Part shown: piece after piece, positions 44,421-53,284 of the stretch
Layout: the number at the start of each line of letters is the position of its first letter
Numbering within the stretch: the stretch's first letter is position 1
Virus record (IMG/VR): IMGVR_UViG_3300043409_001275
Location: 1-64,000 of that record
Reading direction: 5' to 3' (one strand)
Origin: a virus
DNA length: 64,000 nucleotides
Program-made: the position numbers and the translations under genes
The notes under the pieces: model-generated
What the model was told of the DNA's origin: nothing
Databases searched by the model: none
The model's input: the letters and a program-made list of their open reading frames with translations, nothing else

Positions 44421-45323
44421 ATGCAAGTAGTTGGAAAATTCAACGCGATTTCAGAGGAATTAAAAAAACAAATTCCTGCGTTAGAGGTTGGTCAAACAAT
44501 CACATTTGAAATGCTTACCGGTCAAAAGAACAATGACCCTGATGAAAAAGAAAGACAAAAAAGTCCTATGCTTTATCCTAAAGCAAATATTCCTTTAAGG
44601 GATAGAATCAAAGACCCTTATATAAAAGAAGGAAGTTCTTGGGTAGATATCGTAGTTGCTGATTCATGGGATAGAGATGGTAATCCTAGAGAAAGATTTT
44701 TTATGCCGGGGATTAGTGATGGTTCTGGAGATTTTAAATTTGGAGGTAAGTTTTCATTAACCGGTGGAAACCAAAGAGATGAAGAGTTGTATGAGTTTTT
44801 GATGATTTCAAATTGGAATCAAGATAGTATTATAGGAGAAGGAGGAAGAGATAAAAGCAAAGCTCCTATGTGCAAGGTTATTAATCAAAAAGTTACAAGT
44901 CAAAAAGTTATGACTGGCTTTAACACATTAAAAGAGGCAATTAATATTGTTACCAAATTAAAACCTTTTGAAGCTCGTCAAATTGGTGCATCATTAAATT
45001 GGAATGAGTTTACTGATGATGAAGTTATTTTAGCTCAAGTAGCTGATTTAGCTCGCACTAAACCTGAAGAGTTTTTAAGAGTTTATAATGACCCTAATAA
45101 ACCAATTAAAGCATCTGTTAGAAAAGCATTAGATTCCGATGTTCTTAAGTTTGATATTGCAACAGGAAAAGTTACTCTTGGTTCTCAAGAAATAACAACT
45201 ATATCAAAAGAAGATAGAGGAAATGTTACAGAAGCTTTAACTCAATTTATTAATTCTGCAAAGAATGGTAAACAAGTTTTAGATAATATTAATAAACAAT
45301 TAACTGAACCAGAAACGGTATAA
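44421..45323 (+). CDS. Conserved hypothetical protein after the capsid gene
   Basis: 300 residues starting MQVVGKFNAISEELKKQIP. The frame is open back to 44355, but that would place the start inside the terminator at 44351-44376, so the A-rich leader and ATG at 44421 are preferred. Beta-rich front (GQTITFEMLTGQKN, SWVDIVVADSW), helical end (TKPEEFLRVYNDPN). No family recognised. Could be a head accessory or cement protein. Confidence 0.5.
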   Translation: MQVVGKFNAISEELKKQIPALEVGQTITFEMLTGQKNNDPDEKERQKSPMLYPKANIPLRDRIKDPYIKEGSSWVDIVVADSWDRDGNPRERFFMPGISDGSGDFKFGGKFSLTGGNQRDEELYEFLMISNWNQDSIIGEGGRDKSKAPMCKVINQKVTSQKVMTGFNTLKEAINIVTKLKPFEARQIGASLNWNEFTDDEVILAQVADLARTKPEEFLRVYNDPNKPIKASVRKALDSDVLKFDIATGKVTLGSQEITTISKEDRGNVTEALTQFINSAKNGKQVLDNINKQLTEPETV

Positions 45324-45343
45324 TTAATTTAATTATTTACAAG

Positions 45344-45380
45344 AAAGCTCTTACTTAAAAAAAGTAGGAGCTTTTTATTT
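45344..45380 (+). terminator. Strong intrinsic terminator
   Basis: AAAGCTCTTACTT, five-A loop, AAGTAGGAGCTTT, then TTATTT: a 13-bp stem with one G-T wobble. It ends the head-gene transcript and is followed at once by a new -7 element. Confidence 0.85.
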
Positions 45381-45400
45381 ATAATACTATTATTTTTTGG

Positions 45401-45408
45401 TATTTTTG
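45401..45408 (+). promoter_or_regulatory. Late-type -7 element for the tail-fibre transcript
   Basis: TATTTTTG followed by GTAAAAG, just downstream of the terminator and 16 bases before the ATG at 45424. The shared TTTGGTAA extension with sites at 38369 and 51166 suggests one promoter class. No clear -33. Confidence 0.5.
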
Positions 45409-45423
45409 GTAAAAGTTTATATT

Positions 45424-45960
45424 ATGCCTTTAGTACCAAATTTTACAGTAGCGCAATATGTATCAAATCCAAATTTAATTGTATTTACAGATACGAGTAC
45501 TGGAACAGACTCTTCGGTAACTGTGCGATATGTATATATGCAAAAATCAGATGGAACATATCTTGTTCAGGAAGGAACAACAACAAATTATGAGATATGG
45601 TCTTTAGCAAGTGGTAATACAATTAGTTTTGATGTCCTTGATAAAGATTATGCATTAAATATTACAGTAGAATGGAGAAGCACAACTTCTACATTAGGTG
45701 ATAGTGTAGTGTTGTATAACAAAAGTGCATCGTATTGTTTTTCAACATATGCAAAAATTTATAACACAAAGTTATCAAAAGCGCAAGTTTCAAGTCCTAG
45801 TTTATTAGATGGCGCTAACTGGTTGGCTACTAAAAAAGCATTAAATACTTATATAGATGCCGCTGATGATGCAGTATCATTTGGCGCAGGGATTACGATT
45901 GCGCAATTATCATTAAATAAAGCGAAGTTCATTATTGACAATCCTAAATTAGTATTCTAA
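45424..45960 (+). CDS. Beta-rich virion accessory protein
   Basis: 178 residues from MPLVPNFTVAQYVSNPNLIVFTD; a 9-residue longer frame from 45397 would start inside the promoter. The opening (LIVFTDTSTGTD, VRYVYMQKSDGTY) is like immunoglobulin/PKD-type beta sandwiches used as capsid or tail decorations; the end is helical (LLDGANWLATKKALNTYIDAA). Its stop overlaps the next start (TAATG). Confidence 0.5.
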   Translation: MPLVPNFTVAQYVSNPNLIVFTDTSTGTDSSVTVRYVYMQKSDGTYLVQEGTTTNYEIWSLASGNTISFDVLDKDYALNITVEWRSTTSTLGDSVVLYNKSASYCFSTYAKIYNTKLSKAQVSSPSLLDGANWLATKKALNTYIDAADDAVSFGAGITIAQLSLNKAKFIIDNPKLVF

Positions 45961-46478
45961 TGTTAAATACAGTGGATGTTATAGAGATAGCAAAGGTTAC
46001 AGTATCTGTTGTTATAAAAGCTATTGAATTAAATCAAGAGAATGATATTGAATTGCCTAATAAAATTTCTATAGAGGCTCGTGCATTAGAGTGGGTTAAT
46101 TCTACAAATTATACAGGAATAAATTTAGCAGGTTTTACTGAATATGTTTATGGTATGTGTGGTGGATATGCATTTGAGGCAGAAGCTTTAATGGGACTTG
46201 CAGGATATGTAGTTGACCCTTCTAGTGGTGGAGGCGCAAGAGTACCTGAACAGTACAGCGCGTTTGCAAGTACCGGAAGTGTATCTATTATATTTGCTCA
46301 AGCTATTGGGAAAACATTACTTTATGCAAGTAGAGGTGGTATAGATGTAGGGGAAATAATTTTATCAGGAGTGCCTGTATTAAATCAGGTTAGGTGGGAT
46401 ATTGCGACAGGAACTTTAACAGTGGCAGCAACAGTTCCTTTTGTAACAGGTGAATATGTAAAAATCATAGTATATTAA
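45960..46478 (+). CDS. Virion accessory protein
   Basis: 172 residues. Helical N-terminal part (VIEIAKVTVSVVIKAIELN) and a C-terminal small beta domain with an SIIFAQAIGKTLLYASRGGI core and a final TVPFVTGEYVKIIVY, similar in feel to bacterial Ig-like or carbohydrate-binding modules. It precedes the fibre gene, so it may connect fibre to tail. No firm family. Confidence 0.4.
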   Translation: MLNTVDVIEIAKVTVSVVIKAIELNQENDIELPNKISIEARALEWVNSTNYTGINLAGFTEYVYGMCGGYAFEAEALMGLAGYVVDPSSGGGARVPEQYSAFASTGSVSIIFAQAIGKTLLYASRGGIDVGEIILSGVPVLNQVRWDIATGTLTVAATVPFVTGEYVKIIVY

Positions 46479-46489
46479 AATTTAGCTTA

Positions 46490-49400
46490 ATGGCAATACA
46501 ATCAATAATAACAGGTGATTTACAAATAAGGGACTTAAACGGAGTTCTTATTGCCAATAATGGTATAGTAACTTCTGTTGGAAATATAACTTCAGGAACA
46601 GCGGGAACTAGCGGTACTTCAGGTTCGGCAGGGACTTCGGGTACGGCAGGAACTAGTGGATTCGCAGGAACAAGCGCAAGAATTGTTTTTAATTATGTGG
46701 CGACAGCGGGGCAAACTACTTTTAATGTGCCTAGTGGTTATGAAAATGGGATGATTGATGTTTTTGTGAATGGGGTAAAATTATTTCCAAGCGATTATAC
46801 AGCGACAGATGGTTTCAATGTAATACTTAATAATCCTCTTCAAGCAGGTGATAATGTAGAGATTGATAATTTTGTATCTAGCTATGTGGCATCTTCAGGT
46901 ACTTCGGGTACAAGTGGAACAGCTGGTACTTCGGGTACAACAGGTACTTCTGGTATTGGTGGTGATAAATATTACACCATATCAGTTTCAATATTTACTT
47001 TAGGAACGGGTGGTTACTTAATGGTTTCACCCGGTTTATCATACTCTCCTGCACAATCAATTATAGTAGTACATGATAATACTCACTTTCAAGAATGTGA
47101 GGTTGTTTCTTATAATGTGGTTACAGGAGAAATAGTTTTTGGCGACCCTAGTAGGGTTGTCGGTGGTGGAACTTTTTCTAGTTGGGTAGTAAACCTAGAT
47201 GGTGCTTCAGGTGGTGATGGTACTTCAGGTACTTCAGGTTCAAGTGGTTCATCTGCTACTTCAGGTTCATCAGGAACTTCGGCTACTTCAGGAACTTCTG
47301 CTACTTCAGGAACTTCAGGTTCAAGTGGTAGTAGTGGCTCAAGTGGAAGCAGTGGCACTTCTGGTTCATCAGGAACGAGTGCAACTAGTGGTAGTTCAGG
47401 AACATCAGCAACTAGTGGGTCATCAGGCACATCAGGTGTTGATGGTACTTCTGGTATTAATGGTACTAGCGGTTCTTCAGCAACTAGTGGTAGTAGTGGT
47501 ACTAGCGGAACAACAGGAACTTCAGGTACGACAGGTACTAGTGGAACAGCAGGTACGACAGGTACTTCAGGTCTTTCAGGAGATAGATATAGAACAACAT
47601 CTACTACAACTTTTACTTTAGGTAATGCAGGAACTTTAACAGTAGGAACACTATTGGGATATAGCCCTGCTCAATCAATTATAGTGGTTTATGACCCTTC
47701 AAACTTCCAAGAGTGTGAGGTAGTGTCTTATGATGCAAATACAGGCGTTTTAATATTCCTTGCTCCTACTAGAACAGTGGGTAGTGGAACTTATAGCTTA
47801 TGGACAGTGAACTTGGATGGCGCGAGTGGTGGTGATGGTTCAAGTGGTACTTCAGGCACTTCTGCAACAGCAGGAACGAGCGGTACAACAGGCACTAGTG
47901 GTACGACAGGCACAAGCGGTACAACAGGAACGAGTGGTACAACGGGTACTTCAGGAACGACAGGAACGAGTGGTACAACGGGTACAAGCGGTATCAATGG
48001 TGTATCAACTAATTTATTCTTATACGAAGCTGACGCAAATACTTTTACGGGTGCGCCTTCAAGTGGGCATATTCTTTGGAATAATGCAACACAGATAAGT
48101 GCTACCCAAATAAACATAAATCACTTAACAGATACCCCGATAACAGATATTGATATATTTATAGCTTTATGGCAAACAGGGCAAAAATTAACAATACAAG
48201 ACAGAAGCAATTCAGCTAACTATCAAGTATGGACAATTAGCGCTACCCCTATTTATGTTTCTCCAACTTATTGGACAATACCTGTTACATTGGTATCATC
48301 AGCAGGAACGGGAACAACAGGGTTTGCTAATAACCATCCAATATTTGTAGCTACATCCGCCTTTAGCGGAACTTCAGGAACTACAGGGACTAGTGGCACA
48401 ACAGGGACTAGTGGCAGCAGTGGTTCAAGCGGAACTACGGGGACAAGCGGTACAACAGGTACTTCAGGTTCAAGTGGCTCTTCGGGTTCTAGTGGCTCTA
48501 GCGGTAGTAGTGGTTCAAGCGGTTCAAGTGGTACAAGTGGTCTTTCAGGTACTTCAGGTGCGCAAGGGACTAGTGGAACAACTCCCGTAGGTGTAATTAC
48601 AGGTTCAGGAACAAGTGGCTACCTACCTAATTTTACAGGTGCAAGTACAATAGGTAATAGTTTAATCCAAGACAATGGAACAGGTGTTGGTATTAGTACA
48701 TCGCCTACTGCTGGTTATCTTTTAGATGTATATGGTACTGCTACATTTGGTGCTAGTGCAACAGTTGGCAATAAAGTACATATTGGTAGCGGTGCAGTTC
48801 CTTCTGGTGCAGCTGGTATTGGTTTATGGGCTACAGGAAGTAATTTATTTAGTATTGTAGGTTTTGGAGATACAACATTAGATTCAAGAGGTTCATATTT
48901 ATTAATAAATCCTAATGGTGGAAATGTAGGTATAAATAATTCATCCCCTAGTTATCAGCTAGATGTTAATGGTACAGGAAGGTTTAGTGGGCAATTGAGT
49001 TCTACTATGGGCAACAATACATTAATTTTTAAATCTCAAACTGCAACTACAGGGTATCAATATATAAATCTTTCTAATACTTCAGGTAGTTTATTATTAG
49101 GGATAGAAGGAACGGCAGCAGGTAGTTTATTGACAGGAGGTTCTGCTTATGCAACAGTTTTAACATCAGGAACTGCAACAAATCTTGAATTTGGTACTAA
49201 CCAAGTATTAAGATTAAAGTTAGATGGCTCTACAGGAGCAGCTACATTCTCTAGTAGTGTAACGGCATTAGGTGGAATAAATGGTTATTCAGGTTTAAAC
49301 GGATATGCAGGCGTTACGCATAATTTTTTTGTAGATTGGTCTGCTGAATCACAAATAACAACTTTAACTGCAACAAATTTATTTTTTGGTACAAATGCTC

Positions 49401-50815
49401 AAAGGAGAATGACTATTACAAGTGGAGGCAATGTATTAATAGGAACTACTACTGATGCAGGCTACAAGCTAGATGTTAATGGTACAGGAAGATTTAGTGG
49501 TAATGTTGTTTTAAGTGGTAGTGATTCAAGGTTTAATGGTGGTGATTCAGTTGGTAGATTAATTATGTCAAATTCAAACACAACTACTTACATAGGATTG
49601 TATGGTGCAACTCATCCAACTTTACCTTATGTAATGTCGTTTGTAGTAAATAGTGCATCTGCCTTGTCCATAGCATCCACAGGAGCAGCTACATTCTCAA
49701 GTAGTGTAACGGCAGATAGGGTTTTAACTGCCAATAAAACAAATAATAGTACATTAGTTGCAGGTAGTATTGAAATACAATCTTACGCTTTAAATAATAG
49801 TTGGGTAGGTGATAATCTTTATTTTGATGGGGCTGCATTTCTAGCTAGGAATACAGGATATACATCTCAAATATATTTTCAAACTGATGGAAGTATTCAG
49901 TTTAAAACAAGTCCTTCAACTGTTACTTCAGGTTCAGCATCAAATAGTACTCCAAGACTTACCATAGCATCCACAGGAGCAGCTACATTCTCTAGTAGTG
50001 TTCAAGGAACAATTTTAACTGCAACATCTTATTTTACATCAGATTATTATAGAGATAGTAGATTGGAAGCATTATTATTATACGCTGGTTCTAATCAAAT
50101 TAGATTAGGTAGCGGTGTTGCTGCTGACTTTTTAACATTTTATGGTGGGGGAAGCGAAAGAATGCGTATTACAAGTGCAGGTTTAGTTTCTATAAATGGT
50201 TTAGCAGCATCTACAAATTATAAATTAGGTGTAACAGGAGCAGCGTATATTGAAGGAACTAATAGCAAGGGTATATTTTTTACCGACCAAGCATCGCATT
50301 CTTCAATAGTAGGAATAAATAGTGGAATATCTTCTTATAATAGTATGGAATTAAGGGCTAGTGGAACTGATGGTCAATTATTTTTAATAACATCTGGTAA
50401 TGTAAGTATAAAAACAAAAACTGATTTTGGGTATGCTTTAAACTTAAATGGTCAGCCTGGTGCAAATGGGTATACCGCTTGGACAAACTGGTCAGATTCA
50501 AGATTAAAAGAAAATGTAACTGACTTGGAAGTTACTAATGTATTAGATAAAATTAATAGAATAAGACCAGTAACATATAATTACAACGAACTATCAGGCT
50601 TTGATGAAACCACAAGAGCAAGAAGAATATCAGGATTTATAGCTCAAGAATTAATGGAGGTATTCCCTGATATGGTTGGTACAATTAAAAAAGAAGATGT
50701 TGAATATTATGATACTAATTTATCTAATTTAACTTTGTACTTGGTAAAAGCCATCCAAGAGCAACAAAAACAAATTGAAGAACTTAAACAAATTGTAGCT
50801 ACAATTAATAAATAA
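46490..50815 (+). CDS. Long collagen-like tail fibre with S74 chaperone end
   Basis: 1441 residues. Gly-X-Y triplet blocks of Gly, Thr and Ser lie at about 35-65, 135-155, 245-363, 453-505 and 630-700. Two copies of an 85-residue beta module (158-244, 364-450) separate them. A beta-helical shaft with repeated YKLDVNGTGRFSG and TGAATFSSSV motifs covers 740-1300. The C-terminus (from about 1334: WSDSRLKENV, then ISGFIAQELMEVFPDMV) is a peptidase S74 intramolecular chaperone, which trimerises fibres and cuts itself off at the Ser/Lys site. Receptor-binding fibre; the triplets are also candidate glycosylation sites. Confidence 0.85.
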   Translation: MAIQSIITGDLQIRDLNGVLIANNGIVTSVGNITSGTAGTSGTSGSAGTSGTAGTSGFAGTSARIVFNYVATAGQTTFNVPSGYENGMIDVFVNGVKLFPSDYTATDGFNVILNNPLQAGDNVEIDNFVSSYVASSGTSGTSGTAGTSGTTGTSGIGGDKYYTISVSIFTLGTGGYLMVSPGLSYSPAQSIIVVHDNTHFQECEVVSYNVVTGEIVFGDPSRVVGGGTFSSWVVNLDGASGGDGTSGTSGSSGSSATSGSSGTSATSGTSATSGTSGSSGSSGSSGSSGTSGSSGTSATSGSSGTSATSGSSGTSGVDGTSGINGTSGSSATSGSSGTSGTTGTSGTTGTSGTAGTTGTSGLSGDRYRTTSTTTFTLGNAGTLTVGTLLGYSPAQSIIVVYDPSNFQECEVVSYDANTGVLIFLAPTRTVGSGTYSLWTVNLDGASGGDGSSGTSGTSATAGTSGTTGTSGTTGTSGTTGTSGTTGTSGTTGTSGTTGTSGINGVSTNLFLYEADANTFTGAPSSGHILWNNATQISATQININHLTDTPITDIDIFIALWQTGQKLTIQDRSNSANYQVWTISATPIYVSPTYWTIPVTLVSSAGTGTTGFANNHPIFVATSAFSGTSGTTGTSGTTGTSGSSGSSGTTGTSGTTGTSGSSGSSGSSGSSGSSGSSGSSGTSGLSGTSGAQGTSGTTPVGVITGSGTSGYLPNFTGASTIGNSLIQDNGTGVGISTSPTAGYLLDVYGTATFGASATVGNKVHIGSGAVPSGAAGIGLWATGSNLFSIVGFGDTTLDSRGSYLLINPNGGNVGINNSSPSYQLDVNGTGRFSGQLSSTMGNNTLIFKSQTATTGYQYINLSNTSGSLLLGIEGTAAGSLLTGGSAYATVLTSGTATNLEFGTNQVLRLKLDGSTGAATFSSSVTALGGINGYSGLNGYAGVTHNFFVDWSAESQITTLTATNLFFGTNAQRRMTITSGGNVLIGTTTDAGYKLDVNGTGRFSGNVVLSGSDSRFNGGDSVGRLIMSNSNTTTYIGLYGATHPTLPYVMSFVVNSASALSIASTGAATFSSSVTADRVLTANKTNNSTLVAGSIEIQSYALNNSWVGDNLYFDGAAFLARNTGYTSQIYFQTDGSIQFKTSPSTVTSGSASNSTPRLTIASTGAATFSSSVQGTILTATSYFTSDYYRDSRLEALLLYAGSNQIRLGSGVAADFLTFYGGGSERMRITSAGLVSINGLAASTNYKLGVTGAAYIEGTNSKGIFFTDQASHSSIVGINSGISSYNSMELRASGTDGQLFLITSGNVSIKTKTDFGYALNLNGQPGANGYTAWTNWSDSRLKENVTDLEVTNVLDKINRIRPVTYNYNELSGFDETTRARRISGFIAQELMEVFPDMVGTIKKEDVEYYDTNLSNLTLYLVKAIQEQQKQIEELKQIVATINK
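46590..48585 (+). repeat. Gly-Thr-Ser-type triplet repeats in fibre 1
   Basis: Blocks of 9-bp units coding GTS, GSS, GTT, GIN and similar triplets. Synonymous codons are mixed, so the array is old enough to be shuffled at the DNA level while the protein period of three is kept. Collagen-like geometry (Gly every third residue) is nearly unbroken within each block. The reverse strand is open over these stretches only because of the repeat. Confidence 0.85.
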
Positions 50816-50834
50816 ATAAAAAACAAAATAAAAT

Positions 50835-51137
50835 ATGAAGACAATCTCTCCAGTGGTATTCCCACTAAATTTAGGAACTGCAACAGTGCTTAACGCTTAT
50901 TGCATTAATGACAATTTAAGCACTTCAGCTACCTTTTATTATGCACTTTTAAGTGATACTATGGCACAGCTTTCTCAAGGCAACTTGAATATGACAGGTC
51001 AAGATTATGCTGATTGGCAAACCAACCAATATGCCTATGACTGGATTGCAACTCAAATTGATGTAACCATCACAGGCGATTATGTACCTCCAGTACCTCC
51101 AGTAGTAGAAGAAGTTGCTCCAACAAATAGTTTATAG
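50835..51137 (+). CDS. Small fibre-associated protein
   Basis: 100 residues. MKTISPVVFPLNLGTATVL is followed by LSTSATFYYALLSDTMAQ, QDYADWQTNQYAYDW and a Pro/Glu/Val-rich end (VPPVPPVVEEV). The pattern is typical of small proteins next to tail-fibre genes in Bacteroidetes phages. Possibly a fibre assembly factor; function unproven. Confidence 0.45.
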   Translation: MKTISPVVFPLNLGTATVLNAYCINDNLSTSATFYYALLSDTMAQLSQGNLNMTGQDYADWQTNQYAYDWIATQIDVTITGDYVPPVPPVVEEVAPTNSL

Positions 51138-51142
51138 CCTTA

Positions 51143-51173
51143 TTTGTTAATTGAATAAATTAACATAATTTTG
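51143..51173 (+). promoter_or_regulatory. Promoter for the second fibre transcript
   Basis: TTTG (51143-51146), 19-base spacer, TAATTTTG (51166-51173), then GTAAAAAT. The best -33/-7 pair in the window; ATG at 51190. Confidence 0.65.
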
Positions 51174-51189
51174 GTAAAAATTTTAAATT

Positions 51190-51363
51190 ATGAACAACGA
51201 ACCAAAACAATTACCGGTACCATCATTAACAGCTGAACAAGTTCAACTATTGGTAAATCTTGCACTTGAAATGCCTACTAAATATGGTAGTGAAATTTTA
51301 AAAGTAATTGAAAAAGCAGCTTTTGATATAGAAAAGGCTGCTCAAGCTCCTAAAGTAGAATAA
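51190..51363 (+). CDS. 57-aa hypothetical protein
   Basis: 57 residues, MNNEPKQLPVPSLTAEQVQ then a helical stretch EILKVIEKAAFDIEKAAQAP. It is short, but has a good promoter, an A-rich leader and a normal stop, and it lies 10 bases before the next fibre gene. No family recognised. Confidence 0.55.
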   Translation: MNNEPKQLPVPSLTAEQVQLLVNLALEMPTKYGSEILKVIEKAAFDIEKAAQAPKVE

Positions 51364-51373
51364 AAAGAATAAA

Positions 51374-53284
51374 ATGAGTAAAAATACAGTCATCAGTGAA
51401 ATAGCTAATGTATCAGGATTAGTAAAACAAGTCGGTACAAGTGGTTTTTCAACTGCAATCCCAAATGTAGATTATCAACTACCAATTAGTTTAACCACAT
51501 TCGGGGTGACTGGACCCGCTACTTTTAGTAGCAATGTATTAAATATTCCTATTTATGGCTCTAGTGGAACTACGGGTACTTCAGGCACTAGTGGAATAGG
51601 TACTTCAGGCACTAGTGGTAATGGAACATCAGGCTCATCTGGTTCTTCAGGCTCAAGTGGAAGCTCTGGCTCTTCGGGGTCAAGTGGTTCTTCAGGCTCA
51701 TCAGGAACTAGCGGTATTAATGGTACATCAGGAACTACGGGTACTTCAGGAACTACTGGCACATCGGGTTCTAGTGGGTCTAGCGGAAGCTCTGGTTCTT
51801 CAGGTTCTAGTGGTTCAAGTGGAAGCTCTGGCTCTTCTGGTTCTAGCGGTTCATCAGGAACAACGGGAACTAGCGGTTCATCAGGTACAACAGGAACATC
51901 AGGTACTACTGGTGTAAATGGCATTAATGGAGATAAGTATTTAACCACTTCAGCTACATCTTTTACTCTAGGAAATTCAGGAACAGTAACTGTTGGAACA
52001 GGATTGGCTTATAGCTCCGCTCAAAGTATATTGATTTCTTACGATGGCAGTAATTATCAAATATCAGCTGTAACATCTTACAATAGCATAACAGGTAGTT
52101 TATCTTTCGGTTCACCAAGTACAACAGTTGGTTCAGGTACATATAACTCTTGGACTGTAAACCTAGCAGGTGCAAGTGGTGGAGATGGTAGCTCTGGTAG
52201 TAGCGGTACTTCGGGAGTTGCAGGAACAAGTGGAGTCAATGGAACAAGTGGATTAAACGGAACAAGTGGGATAAATGGTACTAGCGGTACAAGAGGTACA
52301 AGTGGGGTAAGTGGTTCTTCAGGAACATCAGGTGTAAATGGAGGCAATGGCTCATCAGGGACATCAGGAATTAATGGTATAAGCGGAACTAGTGGTATAA
52401 ACGGAATTAATGGTACTTCAGGTATCAATGGCGTAAACGGTACTTCAGGAAATAGCGGTTCAAGTGGTAGTAGCGGTTCAAGTGGCGTAAGTGGTTCATC
52501 AGGTTCATCAGGAATCAATGGTGCCAATGGAACAAGCGGTATCAACGGAACAAGTGGAATAAACGGAACAGCAGGGATTAGCGGTACTTCTGGAGGTAAT
52601 GGTACTTCTGGAATTAATGGTATTAATGGTACTTCAGGAATTAATGGCTTAAACGGAACATCAGGTATTAATGGCGGAAATGGTAGTTCTGGGACTTCGG
52701 GCGCACAAGGCGGAAATGGTAGTTCTGGGACTTCGGGCGCAAATGGTTTAAATGGCTCATCAGGAACAAGCGGAATAAATGGTATTAATGGTACAAGTGG
52801 TATCAACGGAATCAACGGCACATCGGGTATAAATGGTGTCAATGGCACTTCGGGAAATAGTGGTAGTTCAGGAACTTCAGGAGCTAATGGAACAGGGTTT
52901 ACTTCTATCTCACCAACCAATGTAGGATACGTCCTTTTAGCCAATGGAACATCTAATAGTGCAACAGGAAGCTCATCCGTTTATGTAACAAGTACTAGTC
53001 AGTTAAATGCTGGTTCTTTTTATGAAACTTCTGATATAAGATTTAAAAACGTACTTGAAACAAACCCATCCATAGATTTACCATTAGATGTAATTAAATT
53101 CACTAGAACAGATGAAAATAGTGATGCAATTAGATATGGCTATTCAGCTCAACAAGTACAATCATACCTTGCAGATGTAGTTTCAGGAAATGAAAAATTA
53201 GTCGTAAACTATTCAGATATACACACATTAAAAATAGCAGCCCTAGAGAAAAGAATTGCAGAACTTGAAGCCAAATTGAAATAA
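51374..53284 (+). CDS. Second collagen-like tail fibre with S74-type end
   Basis: 636 residues. Start STVI-like segment with GLVKQVGTSGFSTAIPNVDYQ (14-34), a Gly-Ser/Thr triplet block (about 62-180), one copy of the 85-residue module also found twice in fibre 1 (187-272), then a longer block with many GIN, GVN and GLN triplets (about 275-510). The C-terminal 90 residues begin SDIRFKNVLETNPS and end in a short coiled coil (LEKRIAELEAKL), a compact S74-like chaperone. Confidence 0.75.
   Translation: MSKNTVISEIANVSGLVKQVGTSGFSTAIPNVDYQLPISLTTFGVTGPATFSSNVLNIPIYGSSGTTGTSGTSGIGTSGTSGNGTSGSSGSSGSSGSSGSSGSSGSSGSSGTSGINGTSGTTGTSGTTGTSGSSGSSGSSGSSGSSGSSGSSGSSGSSGSSGTTGTSGSSGTTGTSGTTGVNGINGDKYLTTSATSFTLGNSGTVTVGTGLAYSSAQSILISYDGSNYQISAVTSYNSITGSLSFGSPSTTVGSGTYNSWTVNLAGASGGDGSSGSSGTSGVAGTSGVNGTSGLNGTSGINGTSGTRGTSGVSGSSGTSGVNGGNGSSGTSGINGISGTSGINGINGTSGINGVNGTSGNSGSSGSSGSSGVSGSSGSSGINGANGTSGINGTSGINGTAGISGTSGGNGTSGINGINGTSGINGLNGTSGINGGNGSSGTSGAQGGNGSSGTSGANGLNGSSGTSGINGINGTSGINGINGTSGINGVNGTSGNSGSSGTSGANGTGFTSISPTNVGYVLLANGTSNSATGSSSVYVTSTSQLNAGSFYETSDIRFKNVLETNPSIDLPLDVIKFTRTDENSDAIRYGYSAQQVQSYLADVVSGNEKLVVNYSDIHTLKIAALEKRIAELEAKLK
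51550..52895 (+). repeat. Gly-X-Y triplet repeats in fibre 2
   Basis: Two blocks of 9-bp units on either side of the shared beta module. The second block is rich in GIN, GVN, GLN and GGN triplets and has a near-exact 36-bp tandem duplication around 52674-52745 (GGNGSSGTSGA twice), so unequal exchange is recent. Confidence 0.8.

Noticed and set aside
46590-52895. Regular repeats that could be taken for a CRISPR array or satellite.
   Set aside because: They are protein-coding 9-bp units in frame within the fibre genes, with no spacer structure.
47110-52944. Long reverse-strand open frames rich in Pro, Val, Leu and Glu opposite the fibre genes (for example 47110-47430, 47791-48117, 52078-52944).
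   Set aside because: They are the mirror of the Gly-Thr/Ser codon repeats and have no start context, no natural composition and no partner genes.
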